A DNA stretch of 64,000 nt from Gelatoporia subvermispora B (taxonomy: Eukaryota > Basidiomycota > Agaricomycetes > Polyporales > Gelatoporiaceae), in NCBI GenBank assembly GCA_000320605.2, contig KB445807.1, positions 311,825-375,824 of the forward strand, written 5' to 3'. The notes beneath the pieces are model-generated. The model was not told the DNA's origin, ran no database searches, and saw only the letters and a list, made by a program, of their open reading frames with translations. Of the stretch, positions 1-11,171 are shown in pieces; the first letter of the stretch is position 1, and each line of letters opens with the position of its first letter. The translations under genes and the position numbers were made by a program.

Positions 1-2279
1 CCTTCTTGCAGCTTGTCAGTGCCCCGAACATCTTCGGTGATATGCGCCAGCTTACAACGTAACAGATCTGTTCTTGATTGAACCGCCGCCAGGTGCATTG
101 CACCGTCCTGTCAAGCCAGCACACATTGTAGTTGCTGGAGACTCAGCGGGAGGCGGCTTGTGCATCGCATTGCTACAAGTTCTGCGTGATACCGGCTTAC
201 CTCTTCCGGCGGGTGGGGTGCTCATCTCACCATGGTCCGACCTGACACATTCGTTCCCGAGTATTCACACGAACACGGCTACGGTATGTGCCACCATTGT
301 ACTGTCGTCATATCTTAAGACGTTCATCTCGGCGCATGCAGGATGTTCTCCCGCCATCTGGGCTGTCATTCCATAAGCCAAGTACGCTGTGGCCACCTCC
401 GCCTGATATCATCACAACCAAGGTGCGGGGCTCGATTCGAAGTCGAATTCGGCAGGCCATGCATCTCGGCAGTAGCACTTCAGTGCCAACGGAGTCTGAC
501 CCCAAGGATTCGTGCTCGCCGTCAGCACCCAGTGGCGACCACATCATCCCAGCTGATGCGAGTGGACGTACGTTGAATGTCGGCTCGACTACGTCGATTC
601 CCGCGATCGATTCCGCCGTTCGTGACCAGACCGTCACTCTGCATACGAAGAATGGTGAGGTCCTAACGATTGAGGATCAGATCCACATGTACACGCCGAA
701 CTACTTGCTATCACATCCCCTTGTGAGCCCTGTTGTCTCTTACTTGGGCGGGCTCCCCCCACTGTTGGTCGTTGCAAGCGATCGGGAGGTCCTTCGAGAC
801 GAAGTCATCTACATGTGAGACCACATGATGCCATCGTTGAAAACTGCAAAGCTCATTGGCAACCGCAGGGCACACAAGGCAGCTTTCCCTGATAAATACC
901 CAGTAAAGGAAGAGGCTAGAAAGATCTATCCAGCCCTCGAGGGTATTGAGCAGCGATTCGGACCAACCAAAGTTCACCTCCAGGTATATGATGGTATGTA
1001 GCCCCTTGACGACCGGAAACGGAGCTAATACTCCGCAGATTGCGCTCATGTCCTTCCTATACTCTTTTCCTTCACGACCCCCGCCAAGTACTGCTACCGC
1101 GCAATTGCAACGTTCACGAAACACATCACCGGCCGTGTCATAATACAGCCTACCATCGACCTCTCTTTGACTAGCTCTCCACCCAGTACTCCAGAAGTCA
1201 ACACGCCCGATTTGTCCGATGTGGGCGAAGCGCTTGAAACACCACCTGTAACACCCTCGGGCTCGGTGCACCGCCATAATTCCTCCCCAGCCTTGCAGGT
1301 CCAACGATCAAAACAACGATCTGGCATGCGTCGAGCGTTCAGCGCTAGTGTGACACGCACGAGCTTGTTTCGACGGCAAGGCGAGGACAGCGCGCATGCG
1401 CGCGATGCCCCGGGCTCCAGCGATGTCGCTGGCAACCGTTTCAAAGAGACATCCTCCTCTGAGACTCCTCAGGGGGTTCGGAAAGCGGGTGAGCCCTCGG
1501 TATACAGTAATGGGCTGGTACGTCCGCATATTTCGGAGCATAAATCATCTGAATGCTAAGTATACGGTTCATAGGACGCGATGATTCGGGAGCGTGTGTC
1601 CACGCATGGAGTGATTCGGCCTCTGGAACCTGAGGAGGAACTACCCGCTCTCAAGCTTCCCTTGGAGCTCATCGGTGTCATCTCGGAGCTTTCAATGCGG
1701 AGGTACATGGACCAACTGGCAATTCATACGAAGAGATTCTCAAAGACGAGCAAGGTGATCGAGAAAGCCCGACAAAAGAACCTCGACCGCGCCAAGCGTG
1801 ACACACTAAAGAACATGGCGCAGTTGCAGACCTTCATCGCCAATGAACAGGACGAGCACCGCAAAGGCGGCCCCGCAGATAAAGACAAAGGCAAGGGCAC
1901 GTTCCATGGTATCAAAGAAGGTCTGGCGACGACTGGAAGCTGGAGCTGGGCGTGGGCCTTGGACGTTGACGAACATCCACCGCCGAGCAGCATCGTGGCA
2001 CGTCGCGACACAGAGGAGGCGCGTGAGCTTGCACAGATTGCCGACCAAGCAGTGCTCGCAGACGAGCACGCGATGAGCGCAAACAACCTATGGTCACTCA
2101 TTGTTGACTTCCTCACGTTGACGCCGGATCGACACAAACATGAACATGAAGGTCGCGAACGCGACGGACGCTCTCCAGACAGCGACACAGATAAGGAGAA
2201 AGCGGAAAATAAGTCTATATTCTCTCGCCTCGTCCCGGAGCGTCTGAAGGAGCGCCACAGCGAAGGGCATGTTCCATGA
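1..2279 (+). CDS. alpha/beta hydrolase fold-3 protein, 5' end outside window
   Basis: This is the 3' part of a serine hydrolase of the hormone-sensitive-lipase-like group, predicted to cleave esters or lipids. Exons modelled: <1-14, 66-283, 342-814, 869-993, 1039-1517, 1575-2279; each junction keeps the frame. The nucleophile elbow GDSAGGGL is encoded near 140-165. The acid residue sits in [12 protein letters not shown] (about 770-805) and the histidine in DDCAHVLP, formed across the 994-1038 intron. After the fold comes a long Ser/Thr/Pro-rich region (1140-1517) and then a charged tail of about 235 residues ending at 2279, an extension absent from plain esterases of this fold. The first intron (15-65, GTCAGT...CAG) is inferred because the frame meets a stop without it. 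Substrate unknown. The family call is firm; exact enzymatic role is not. Confidence 0.88.
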
Positions 2280-3839
2280 GGATATCCCACGCTCCGCAGG
2301 AAAGCACTGTGGTGAGTCCTGTGGTCCGTTATATAGCGCAGTTGGGCTTCGTTGGCATTATATAATTGGCACGTTGACATAGAGAGCCACTGCCAATACC
2401 AGTACATTATCAGATTAAGTAGTAACCCCCGCGTAACTCGTCAATCCAACCCTCGCGGACATACACCAGTTCGTGACGGTCGTTGATTTTGTCGATAAGC
2501 TTCATTCATCCCGGTCACAATGCGCTCTGAATCCATCAGAGACATAGATATATCTGACACAGCTGATATTATCCTGGACAGCTTTGCCCCACATCTGCTG
2601 TATATCTTCTCTGTCGGATATACTGACCGTATTTGAGATGTAGGCGACTGTCCTTACTCTTATTCTGTTCATTATTATGTGTGCGCGCACAGATTTCAAA
2701 AAGAAATAAGCTTAATCTGGACCCAGTCCTGCGATCGCGAAATTTCACGATACCGTCCCTAGGCTCTGTATACGTATGTCTCCATCCAGGGACACGTCCT
2801 TTCCGCGCAGACCTAGCATGATCATCCTCTACTGAACGCAGTATACCGCCAGACAGAGTGGTCGATCAGACGCAAGGTATTGGCTGGAACGATCAGCAGC
2901 AGCATCCGGATGCCTAAGGCGATGAGAAACCCAGGACCCGAGTTTCGACAGGTGGAGGCCGCTCCGTATCTATATCGTCACTATGGTCCATTGGTCCTAG
3001 ACTGGCAAGGTCTCGACAATGGCTATTCTCCGGCGAAACTGGTCGGATACGAATAGATGGAGTCTTGAGGAGAGGGACTCAGGGTTTCATCCTTGATCAT
3101 CACCAACGATGCACGCTGGCATGCCGCACAGATTCAAAGCATCTTGCCGAATCGTGCCGCACAACCGGGAGTCACCCTGTCCATCTGCTTCTGAATGTCC
3201 AACTCCAAGATCACGGCCATGCTCCCTCGATGCTGAGCGATTGCGCCGTGCATCTGCGGTATGGAAGGCAGTTTGAGTCTCAGCGAGTACTTTGGCAACC
3301 TTTCGTGCTTTGGACGTAGATCTCGGAGTAAAAAGCGCGTAAATCTCAGGAACTCGGACAGCTGCGGCATGCCTGGTACGTCGTGCATATCATTTCAACA
3401 TTTCGAGATGTGTCATGATGTGTAGAGGTTACAGGACCCCATTTTCATGATGTCTCATTGTCAATCTGGCGAAGCTCTCAGTCTGATCAGATGGAGCTCG
3501 GATATGGAACTGTTGGTGAGGCGCTAGACGTCGCGGACTGACTGGATACAATGAACTTTGTTTCCAGATGCAATTAATTTGTCCCAGAAGGACTCATGGA
3601 GACCTCTAGCATCCTATCATCAGATTCCATGGCTGTTCTTCTATTTCGTTTGTTCTTTTGAGATATAGTACGGACGCGGTCCTATAATAGCGCGCCGATG
3701 AAACGGATCCCGTGCTTGCTGCAGACGTGCGATCGGTGATGCACTGAAGCAAAATTAGAACCATCGAAGAAGCTGCTGGGTTTGTGTTTCTTATAAATAC
3801 CTGAAGTTGTCTGGATTTTTTCAGCACCCTACAACTACA
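2280..3839. other. intergenic, possible degraded coding sequence near 3060-3400
   Basis: No intact gene is visible. On the + strand between about 3080 and 3185 one frame reads like protein (IITNDARWHAAQIQSILPNR), then meets stops at 3192 and soon after. A second frame resumes from about 3255 (GMEGSLSLSEYFGNLSCF). This looks like the remnant of a gene with lost frame, but I do not recognise the family. Confidence 0.3.
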
Positions 3840-5593
3840 ATGAGCGCCATAGGGCCAGGTTCTGCGGACCAGGTCGTAAGTATTCTGAGATCCAAGTACG
3901 TACCAAGTTTTTATTTCAATCGCATCGTTCTGATCGGATTCTTGTCGAGATAGCTGGTTTCAAGCATGTTGCACCGTGGCAAGCTCCTGTGATGTCAAAG
4001 AACTGCAAAAAATCATTGAGGTCTACTAATCCTAGTGTTCTCTGTAGCATTCGTACTCTATGACCATGCAATCACGCTTCCGAGTGAAGTGAGCTTGATA
4101 TGGGGACGCAAGTGGAGCAGTGTCACCCTGCTGTTTTACCTCAACCGATGGGCGACGTTCATCTGGGCGGTTGTGCAAGTGCCGCTCGATATGTTGCCTC
4201 TGTCAAGATTACCCGTGAGGTCTGGATGTATTGTATCCATCGAATGTACTGATGCATGTGATTGTTGCATCTATAATGAAGGTGTGCGTATATTTCCTCT
4301 TTCATCGATCTCTGGGATGTCCTGAAAACAACGATAACCTTTACATATAGCTGTATTGGTCTTCATCACATTACTGGTTCCACCACGTTCCTGCTTTTTG
4401 GTATCTCTGGGCAGGTAATTCCAGTGATGCTGATGCTGTATTCTTCTCTGATGCAGTTGCAGTATTCTCATCGATGAGAATATACGCTCTCAGTGGTGGA
4501 AATCGATGGTTGGCCTTGATTGTCCTTCTACTGAACCTGGTTCCTGTCGCAACAAATATTGTACGTAATTCTGTTCGCAGGCAACTTTATGCGACTCACC
4601 TCGATTGCTGCAGTAGTCCATCTTCGCAAATTGGCAATACGAAATTGTTGATCTCCCAGTGCTGAGAAATGATTGCTACGGAGGGAGCACACTTTCACAG
4701 TCTGTGCAGATTAAGTGAGAGGTTTCAACAGATGTGAACTTATACATAATCTTACGCGACGCAATCAGGTGTGAGTCATTCTTCTGCCCTTTTTTATGCC
4801 TTCCTGAAGAAAGGCAGTCGCTACCGGCACCAGAGGCTGCGTGATCGTCGCTGACGTAATGGTCCTGGTCGTGACATGGAATAGGACGTACTCTACATAT
4901 CGGCATGCTCGTATCGCCCATGCTCGAACACCCCTGGTGACTGTTGTCCTCAGAGATGGTGCGAGAATTTTCTTCGTGAGGTTGCTATCCTAAGACTGAA
5001 CTACTGACCGCGTATGACACCAGGGACTATTCACTTTCTGTAAGTATTACGACGACTCCCTTGTAACAACTAACTCACCGGCGACGTAGCGTCTTATTGC
5101 TTCTGAATGTCCTTAACATGATCGGCCTTGGAACCAACCGAAATCCTACGTGCATACTAGATGCATCTGTGTCCGGACTGATGTGGCGCTCAGATATTCG
5201 TATATGTAATCACCTACTTTTCGACGTCGTGAGTGTAAGCTTCTTGATAGTCCTTCTATATTTGCTCATAGAAGCAGATTCTCCTCGGTTATCATCACTC
5301 ATTTTCTCCTGAACCTCCGACAGACATCTTCTGTCGTTTCTGATGGCAACGTTGCTCATTTATGCACATCTTCCGTCCAATTTGCGAGCGGTAGTCACAA
5401 TCAATCATAGCATTCGCGTCTCAGCTCCAATCACTCATTCGTCGACAACATGGGCGCGGAACTCGACTACGAGTCAGACATCAGGATTAACGGCTTTGAT
5501 ATTGAGTGGTCAGAGGGTCAGGAGGATGTTTCTAAAATTGGCAATCCGAATGCTATATCAAAACTTACCCCCCGGATTGTGGCTGCTGCTTAG
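3840..5593 (+). CDS. DUF6533 family membrane protein, frame uncertain at two junctions
   Basis: Member of the Agaricomycete DUF6533 multi-pass membrane family; molecular function unknown. The family N-terminus is clear: about 30 residues, then a block containing LYDHAITLPSEVSLIWGRKW, followed by VFSSMRIYALSGGNRW, then VIVADVMVLVVTW, then TPLVTVVLRDGTIHF, then IITHFLLNLRQ, and an acidic tail ending VAAA-stop. Exons modelled: 3840-3895, 3954-3988, 4036-4283, 4351-4414, 4457-4560, 4617-4714, 4810-4958, 5024-5039 (only 16 nt), 5090-?, ?-5228, 5272-5390, 5425-5593. Two joins fail: between about 5150 and 5200, and at 5391-5424, no standard splice-site pair keeps the family reading frame. The gene may therefore be decaying, may carry sequence errors, or may use sites I could not see. 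A second damaged copy lies at 29.8-30.7 kb. Confidence 0.72.
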
Positions 5594-6282
5594 GCATGGA
5601 GCAGTATCGAATAAGCGGGGAGCCTCTCGTAGCATTCCTTGCATATGTCCGGGTAGTTAGTGTCATCATGTATGAGTATCTATTACTGGAACACCAGTGA
5701 AACATTATGTATATTCGAGGGACTTCTGATCGTCGGATAAGATTAGTGAAGGATGACGCATCGGAGCCACTCAATTCTCGAGATACCAACTTTCGGGTTC
5801 ATCGTAAGGTGATCATCTAGACGAACAAGTGCATGGTGGTATTCAAGACATTTGTGCGGGTGGTGCTGGTGCAATCTTCAGTATGTCTGACTAGAGCACG
5901 TTCGTGCACAAAGCCAGCGCCTCAAAGAAATGTCCGTGCACTCAAGCGTTAAATATTCAATATCCAACCCCTCTTATTATACGTTTCGCCACGAAGACAT
6001 GATATGTACCTGAGGCAAAAGCGTTCATAGGGCAAGAGCCATACAGGGACATGGCACCGCCACGAGAATGAAGATGACTCCATGATCGCTCATTTGGTGG
6101 GCAGTCAAATCGACGAGGGGGGGGAAGAGCAAAAAGGAAGAAACCCTATACGCGTAGAATATTACATATATCTAACAGCAGCCCGGTCATCACTAGCAGC
6201 TGGCATCCAGTCACCAACAATACAATTGCCATCTTGTCCTGTCTCTCGCACCATGCGACAGTCCGGTGAATTGCGCCCCATG
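5594..6282. other. intergenic, convergent 3' ends
   Basis: Lies between two convergent genes. It holds the downstream regions of the DUF6533 gene and the NAB2-like gene. I see no conserved coding stretch in it. Confidence 0.5.
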
Positions 6283-8466
6283 TCATGCGCTGATCGCGAC
6301 AGACTTGGACGTGTCGTCTTTCTTGCCCGAGGCAGCCTTCTCCGCCTGGGCCACCGCTTTCTCGGCCTGACTCTTCTTCTCCTCCATTTCCTTGACTTTC
6401 TTCTCCAGCTCCGCCGCGGTACCGCCGGCCTTGTTGAATGTGACGCTCTTGTGAGGGCTCGCGGCTCCAATCGAGCCCGCCTCGGGCGTCGATACGCTCA
6501 CTATGCCGCCCGTCGTCGAGAGACCACGGTGGAACGTCGATGGGAGCACGCGGCCCTCGGGGTGCTGGAATGGGCACGCGGCACGCGTGCAAGCGGCGCC
6601 GAAGCGGCATGGCTGGCTTTTGTGGTTGTCGAAGGGCCGCGGCGGGTGGGAGAAGCTGCAGCCGGGGCGCGTACAGGCGGCGCCGTAGCGACAGGGAACT
6701 GGAGAATGAGAGGTGATGGGAGGAGGCACGAAGGTGGATGGTTTCAATTGTTCGGCTATGTCATGAGGACGTCAGTCGCGTTCTCCGTGAATATGGCGGC
6801 AGGCAAGGCTTACGTTGAGGGTTCAGTACTGCCGGGCTGACGTGCGCCTTTATGCAGTCCTTGTCCCTACAGTTCTTACCGTTCTCGCAGGGATCGTTAC
6901 TGAGCACCACTCCGCTTTCGGGTGTGGCCACAGGTGAGGGATGCGAATACCGGCAGAGAGCGTTTGTACACTTGAGTCCAAACTTGCAAAGTGTGGGAGA
7001 TTGCGGACGCTCAGGGGGTACGAAGCTTGAGCGTGATGGCGTCTGGGGTGTGGACACAACTGGTGTCACCGAGGGGATTGCAACAGCCGGCGTAGGTTTT
7101 GGCGCCACAATGACCGGAGCTGCAGCAGGTGTCGAAGCCGTAGTTGGTGCGAATGCCTGGTTCATCTCAACGGGTGCGTCCACGCCATGCGGTGCACCGT
7201 AATTTGAGCCAGGTTGCCCGCCCCTTCCCCTTCCAGAAGCTCGCGAACTCGCACCTCCTCTGCCTCGCCCCCGTCCTCTGCTTCCGTCCGCACCTCCCTG
7301 CGCCATCCCTCCCATGTTCCCGTTCAACATCCCCAAGTCCATTCCGGGTTGCATCGGGAAGCCGCCGTTCATGAACTGGCCTGCGGCGGGGTTGAGAATA
7401 CCCATCGCACCCGCCATCTGCGTCATGAGCGCCATCTGGCTCATCATCATGTCCTGCAGCACGAGCGGGTTCGTGACCCCCGCCAGCGCGCTCATATCGA
7501 TGCCACCCATAGCGTTCATCGGGAACCCACCCATCATCATCATATTTGGATCCGGTGACTGACCGGTGATGTTATCAATTCGCGCCTGGATGTCATCCGC
7601 TCTGAACCCGCTACCGCCTCCGTTCCGCGCAGGTCCAACACGCTCCAACAGACTTCGTTGACCATGCCCGCCGTGTTGCGACCCAGCGCCGTCGCCTCGG
7701 AACATGGCGCGTGGACCAGTGGGGAGGTCAGTGCGGCGAGCTTTGTTAGGGTGTCCAGTAGGTGAGGGAGAGCGGGCGGAAGCGGTACGCTTTTGAGCGG
7801 ATGGTGAAGTGGAGGGGATGGCTTGGGAGATCGCTTGTTGGTACAAGGGTACACCGGCACGTGGACCGTTTGGCGGGCGACGTGGGACATCCTGAACAGC
7901 TTGTGGCGGTGACTGGTGTCCAGGGGCCTCAGCTGCGGGTGCGGAAACCGGGACTGACGGGGCTTCAGACTCGGGCGCGCCTTTTGCTGCTTCTGCGAAT
8001 AGCCAGTCGACGAAGCTCCGATCTGCTAGAACATGAGCAGTTGGTACACCAAACATATTCCATGCTCACCAAAATCTGTTCCAATCACTAGCACAAGAAA
8101 GGATAAGTTGTTATGGACACAAAAGAGTGAGAGGAAAGCCCACAGTCTTCAAGCTCGGTGGTGATTTGTGCTGCAAGACCGTCAGATAGACCGAAGGGGT
8201 GGGACGTCGTAGAACGTACCAGGCGTTTTGTTGTTGATGATCATAATGGTAATGTACTCGGCCATGACGAGATCTGCACGTTCGTCAGTACCTGCTCGGA
8301 AAACCGTCTACACCATACGTACCTCCGTCTGGACTATAACCTCGCTTCGTAAGTTCATCTTGAATAGAGTTCTATGGTCTCGTTAGCTCCCGAACTGTAC
8401 TCTCAGTTCATAACGTACCTGTAATGCATCAGATCGCTCGGTATTGATGGTCAAACCGAACGCCAT
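6283..8466 (-). CDS. NAB2: NAB2-like poly(A)-binding CCCH zinc-finger protein
   Basis: Predicted nuclear poly(A) RNA-binding protein of the Nab2/ZC3H14 family, which controls poly(A) tail length and mRNA export. The start at 8466 gives an N-terminal PWI-like helical domain (MAFGLTINTERSDALQ..., then ELTKRGYSPDGD, AEYITIMIINNKTP) spread over about five short exons. Then come a Pro/Ala region, a basic stretch, a Met/Gly-rich segment and an RGRGRG box. Four tandem fingers of exact Nab2 spacing C-X5-C-X4-C-X3-H follow: CKFGLKC..., CENGKNC..., CRYGAAC... and CRFGAAC.... A short Lys/Glu coiled coil closes the protein. The big exon spans 8025-6814; introns 8026-8069 and 6756-6813 keep the frame, and the last exon ends at 6283. 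Divergent from the ATPase gene, 181 bp between starts. Confident at family level; RNA target not shown. Confidence 0.9.
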
Positions 8467-8647
8467 CGTGGATGAGGGTAAGGGACGAGGATGAGGGGAG
8501 GATGAAGGTCGTATTTTCCGAATTACGACGAGTCTTACAAATTATGTAATACCGATCTTTGGCTTATCCGGTAGCACAGCCACATCGAGGATTTCAACAT
8601 AGCGATTACAAAGAACTATGTAGCATGCATGATCATCCAGCTCGACT
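8467..8647. promoter_or_regulatory. bidirectional promoter interval between NAB2-like and ATPase genes
   Basis: Only 181 bp separate the two start codons, which point away from each other, so both promoters and 5' leaders must share this interval or overlap. It is AT-richer than the genes on either side. I see no single motif that can be assigned. Confidence 0.5.
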
Positions 8648-11171
8648 ATGTATTGTTCCCGACATCTATTGCGTTCTGTGGTGCAGAATCGCAGCCATCT
8701 AATTGCTTCAAGAACATCCCCGAAACATTGCGGTCGAAGTTACTCACAAACTCGTTCCCCTCAACCATCTAACGCTCGAAGTTCTACGACTGAGTCTGCA
8801 AGCTCTGGGAGAAACCAGACAAAGTCTGACGGCTCTTCTGCAAATGATGGCCTACCCCTTAGTAGCCCTGGCAGAGGCAGCGGAGACAGCGCTGGTGGTT
8901 CATCGTCTAGGTCCTCCGTCGTAGATGCTGTCATCTCAACTGTAGTTGGCTTGAGCATGGGTGAGTACTACTGCAACGACACGATACCACGGCCCTGCAA
9001 AGAAGTGCGGTGTATGTCGACTCGGAGCCATATTGCAGGGCTTTGAAATGTCTGAGTCCCGACCATGCCATACTTGTACTTCGATATCAAACTAATATTT
9101 GGATTTGTACCTAGTGTTCGTCGGCGGCATTGCATACGTCGCCTGGTACAAAAAGAACGTTCTAGACAAAGTAATTCGAATTTGCTTTGCCATCTGATCC
9201 CTGAACTCATGACATTCGGTTCTCAGATAGAGATTGCTTTCTCTGCAGGATATGATCCTGCTCTGGAGCTCGCAATCCATGGAAAGAAGAGACAAGAGCA
9301 ATTACCAGAGGAGTCAAGCTGGGGCTCAGAGACTCCCTGGACCGAACATTTGCGTCGAGACGAGCAGGATCTTGTCGACCGTATCGTCCACGGCAAAGAG
9401 GGCGGTCGGTACTATATTTTGCTTGGCCCAAAGGTAGCTGAAACACCTATGGGTGTTGACATGTAACTCACCGATAGAGTACAGGGAACAGGAAAGACCA
9501 CTATGATATATGACGCTATGCAAGCTGTACAAGCGGAAGGTGTCGCCGTTTGTGATGCTCACCCTGATCTAGAGGTCTTCCGATTACGCCTCGGGAAAGC
9601 GCTCAATTATGAGTTCCACGAAGACTCTCAGACGGGCCTATTCCAGAGACGAGATCCTCGCGAAGGTAAGATTCATTTATTGGTGTCCTAGTATCATTCT
9701 TTCTCAAGTCACTTAGGTGGACCGGCACTCGACATTGAACGAGGTACGCAAATGTCTTATGCAAAAAATGCCCTAACGTCATCCGCTGCACAGCCTTCAA
9801 CAAGCTCGAAAAAGTGGCATTGCGGTATGCTAGACGTACAGGTCGTCCCTTGGTGCTGATCTTCAACAATATCCAACATTTCAAGAACGACGACGAGGGC
9901 CGGAATATGCTCCTGCAGCTCCAACAGCATGCTGAATCATGGGCAGCTAGTGGTATGATCGTTGTACACGCCTCTGGCTCGATCCTGACCTTTCTTCACT
10001 TTTAGGCATCGTGACTATGGTGTTCAGCTCGTGCGTATGCTACGTGATCTGTGACACTTGCTGAAGTAGAAAGGAACACAGGGACGATTTCTGGCCTTTC
10101 TTTGTCATGCGTATGTCACTTCCTTTGACTTTAAGGCGGCACAGTTTGCTCATCAGGTTTTCGCAGGCAAGACAGCTAGCAGGATGCAGGTCAGTAGTAT
10201 AGTCCTCATTGAGCGGCTCGACATGACCTCACCGTCATCAGGTCGTCTCTGTATACGATCTCAACTTGAGAGGTTCCCTCCAGGCCCTCGTGCGCATGCG
10301 TCTCAACAATGAACACAAGCTTGAGGATCCACAGACCTTCAAAGAGGCCATCGCGATCGTCGGCGGGCGACTCTCCTATCTGTCGCGCATCTCGAAGGCA
10401 GATGACATGCTTAGGAATGCGCGGCATATGCTCGACGTCGAGCGGGCGTGGCTCCTCAGTCAGATCGGGCTCATCCCTGACTGCGACGACGACGTGATGG
10501 ACGAGCAGAAGTGGAGCTCGTGTTCGTGGTTGCTGCTCCGCGAGTTTGTGAAGATGCGTCAAGAAGACGAACGCATACGGGACGAAAGAATTGCGTCGGG
10601 TGAACTCTCCCCTGACGCTTTGGATGAACTGCCTTTACCAAAGATACCCTACGTATGTTTGATGACCCTCCGTTCTCAATTTCATAGCTGATTTCGTATG
10701 TAGTATCGCTGTCGTCAAATCATGACGCGTCCTGATTTCCTTGAAGGTATTTGTTCCGAATTTCTCCCTTCAGCTCATCCACAGCTCCTGTTTCAGACTT
10801 GGACCGTGGCAATATTATAGCGATCGATGTCCGTCAATCCACTCTCATTTAAATGTAATGGTTTTCATCCTATTCAACAGATTAATCACGACGTGACTCC
10901 GGACTCAATTCTATTACTGCACGCGGCTCGAACGGTCGTAGAAGAGGAGGAATTCGACAACACCCTACAGAGCGTGCGTGACCGTGTTGACGAGATTGAG
11001 AGTCTTCATCGGACACGAGAGCTGACAGTGAGTACCATGATACGATACCAAGTGGAACTGAGCTTAATGTTTTGAGTGCAGTTTAAAGACCTTAGTGCAG
11101 GCGACTGCGTCCGCCTGCAGGTCGACAAGCGGAACTCATTGCGAGACGACTCGCTGGAAGATGCTACCTAA
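8648..11171 (+). CDS. mitochondrial-type P-loop ATPase with C-terminal winged-helix region
   Basis: Belongs to the fungal AAA-type ATPase family that carries a C-terminal winged-helix domain. The start at 8648 gives an Arg/Ser-rich, acid-poor leader that looks like a mitochondrial targeting sequence. A Ser/Gly linker follows, then a probable membrane segment (FVGGIAYVAW). The Walker A motif GPKGTGKTTM is split by the intron ending just before GGAACAGG (about 9491). The Walker B position reads LVLIFNNIQHF, with Asn-Asn where classic AAA proteins have Asp-Glu; I recall this as usual for the family, so it is not proof of inactivity. About ten exons, the last reading FKDLSAGDCVRLQ and ending at 11171. 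Likely acts at or in a mitochondrial membrane; the substrate is unknown. Confidence 0.85.

Noticed and set aside
6082..6840. 252-codon + strand frame
   Set aside because: Antisense to the last exon of the NAB2-like gene, where the four-finger reading is conclusive.
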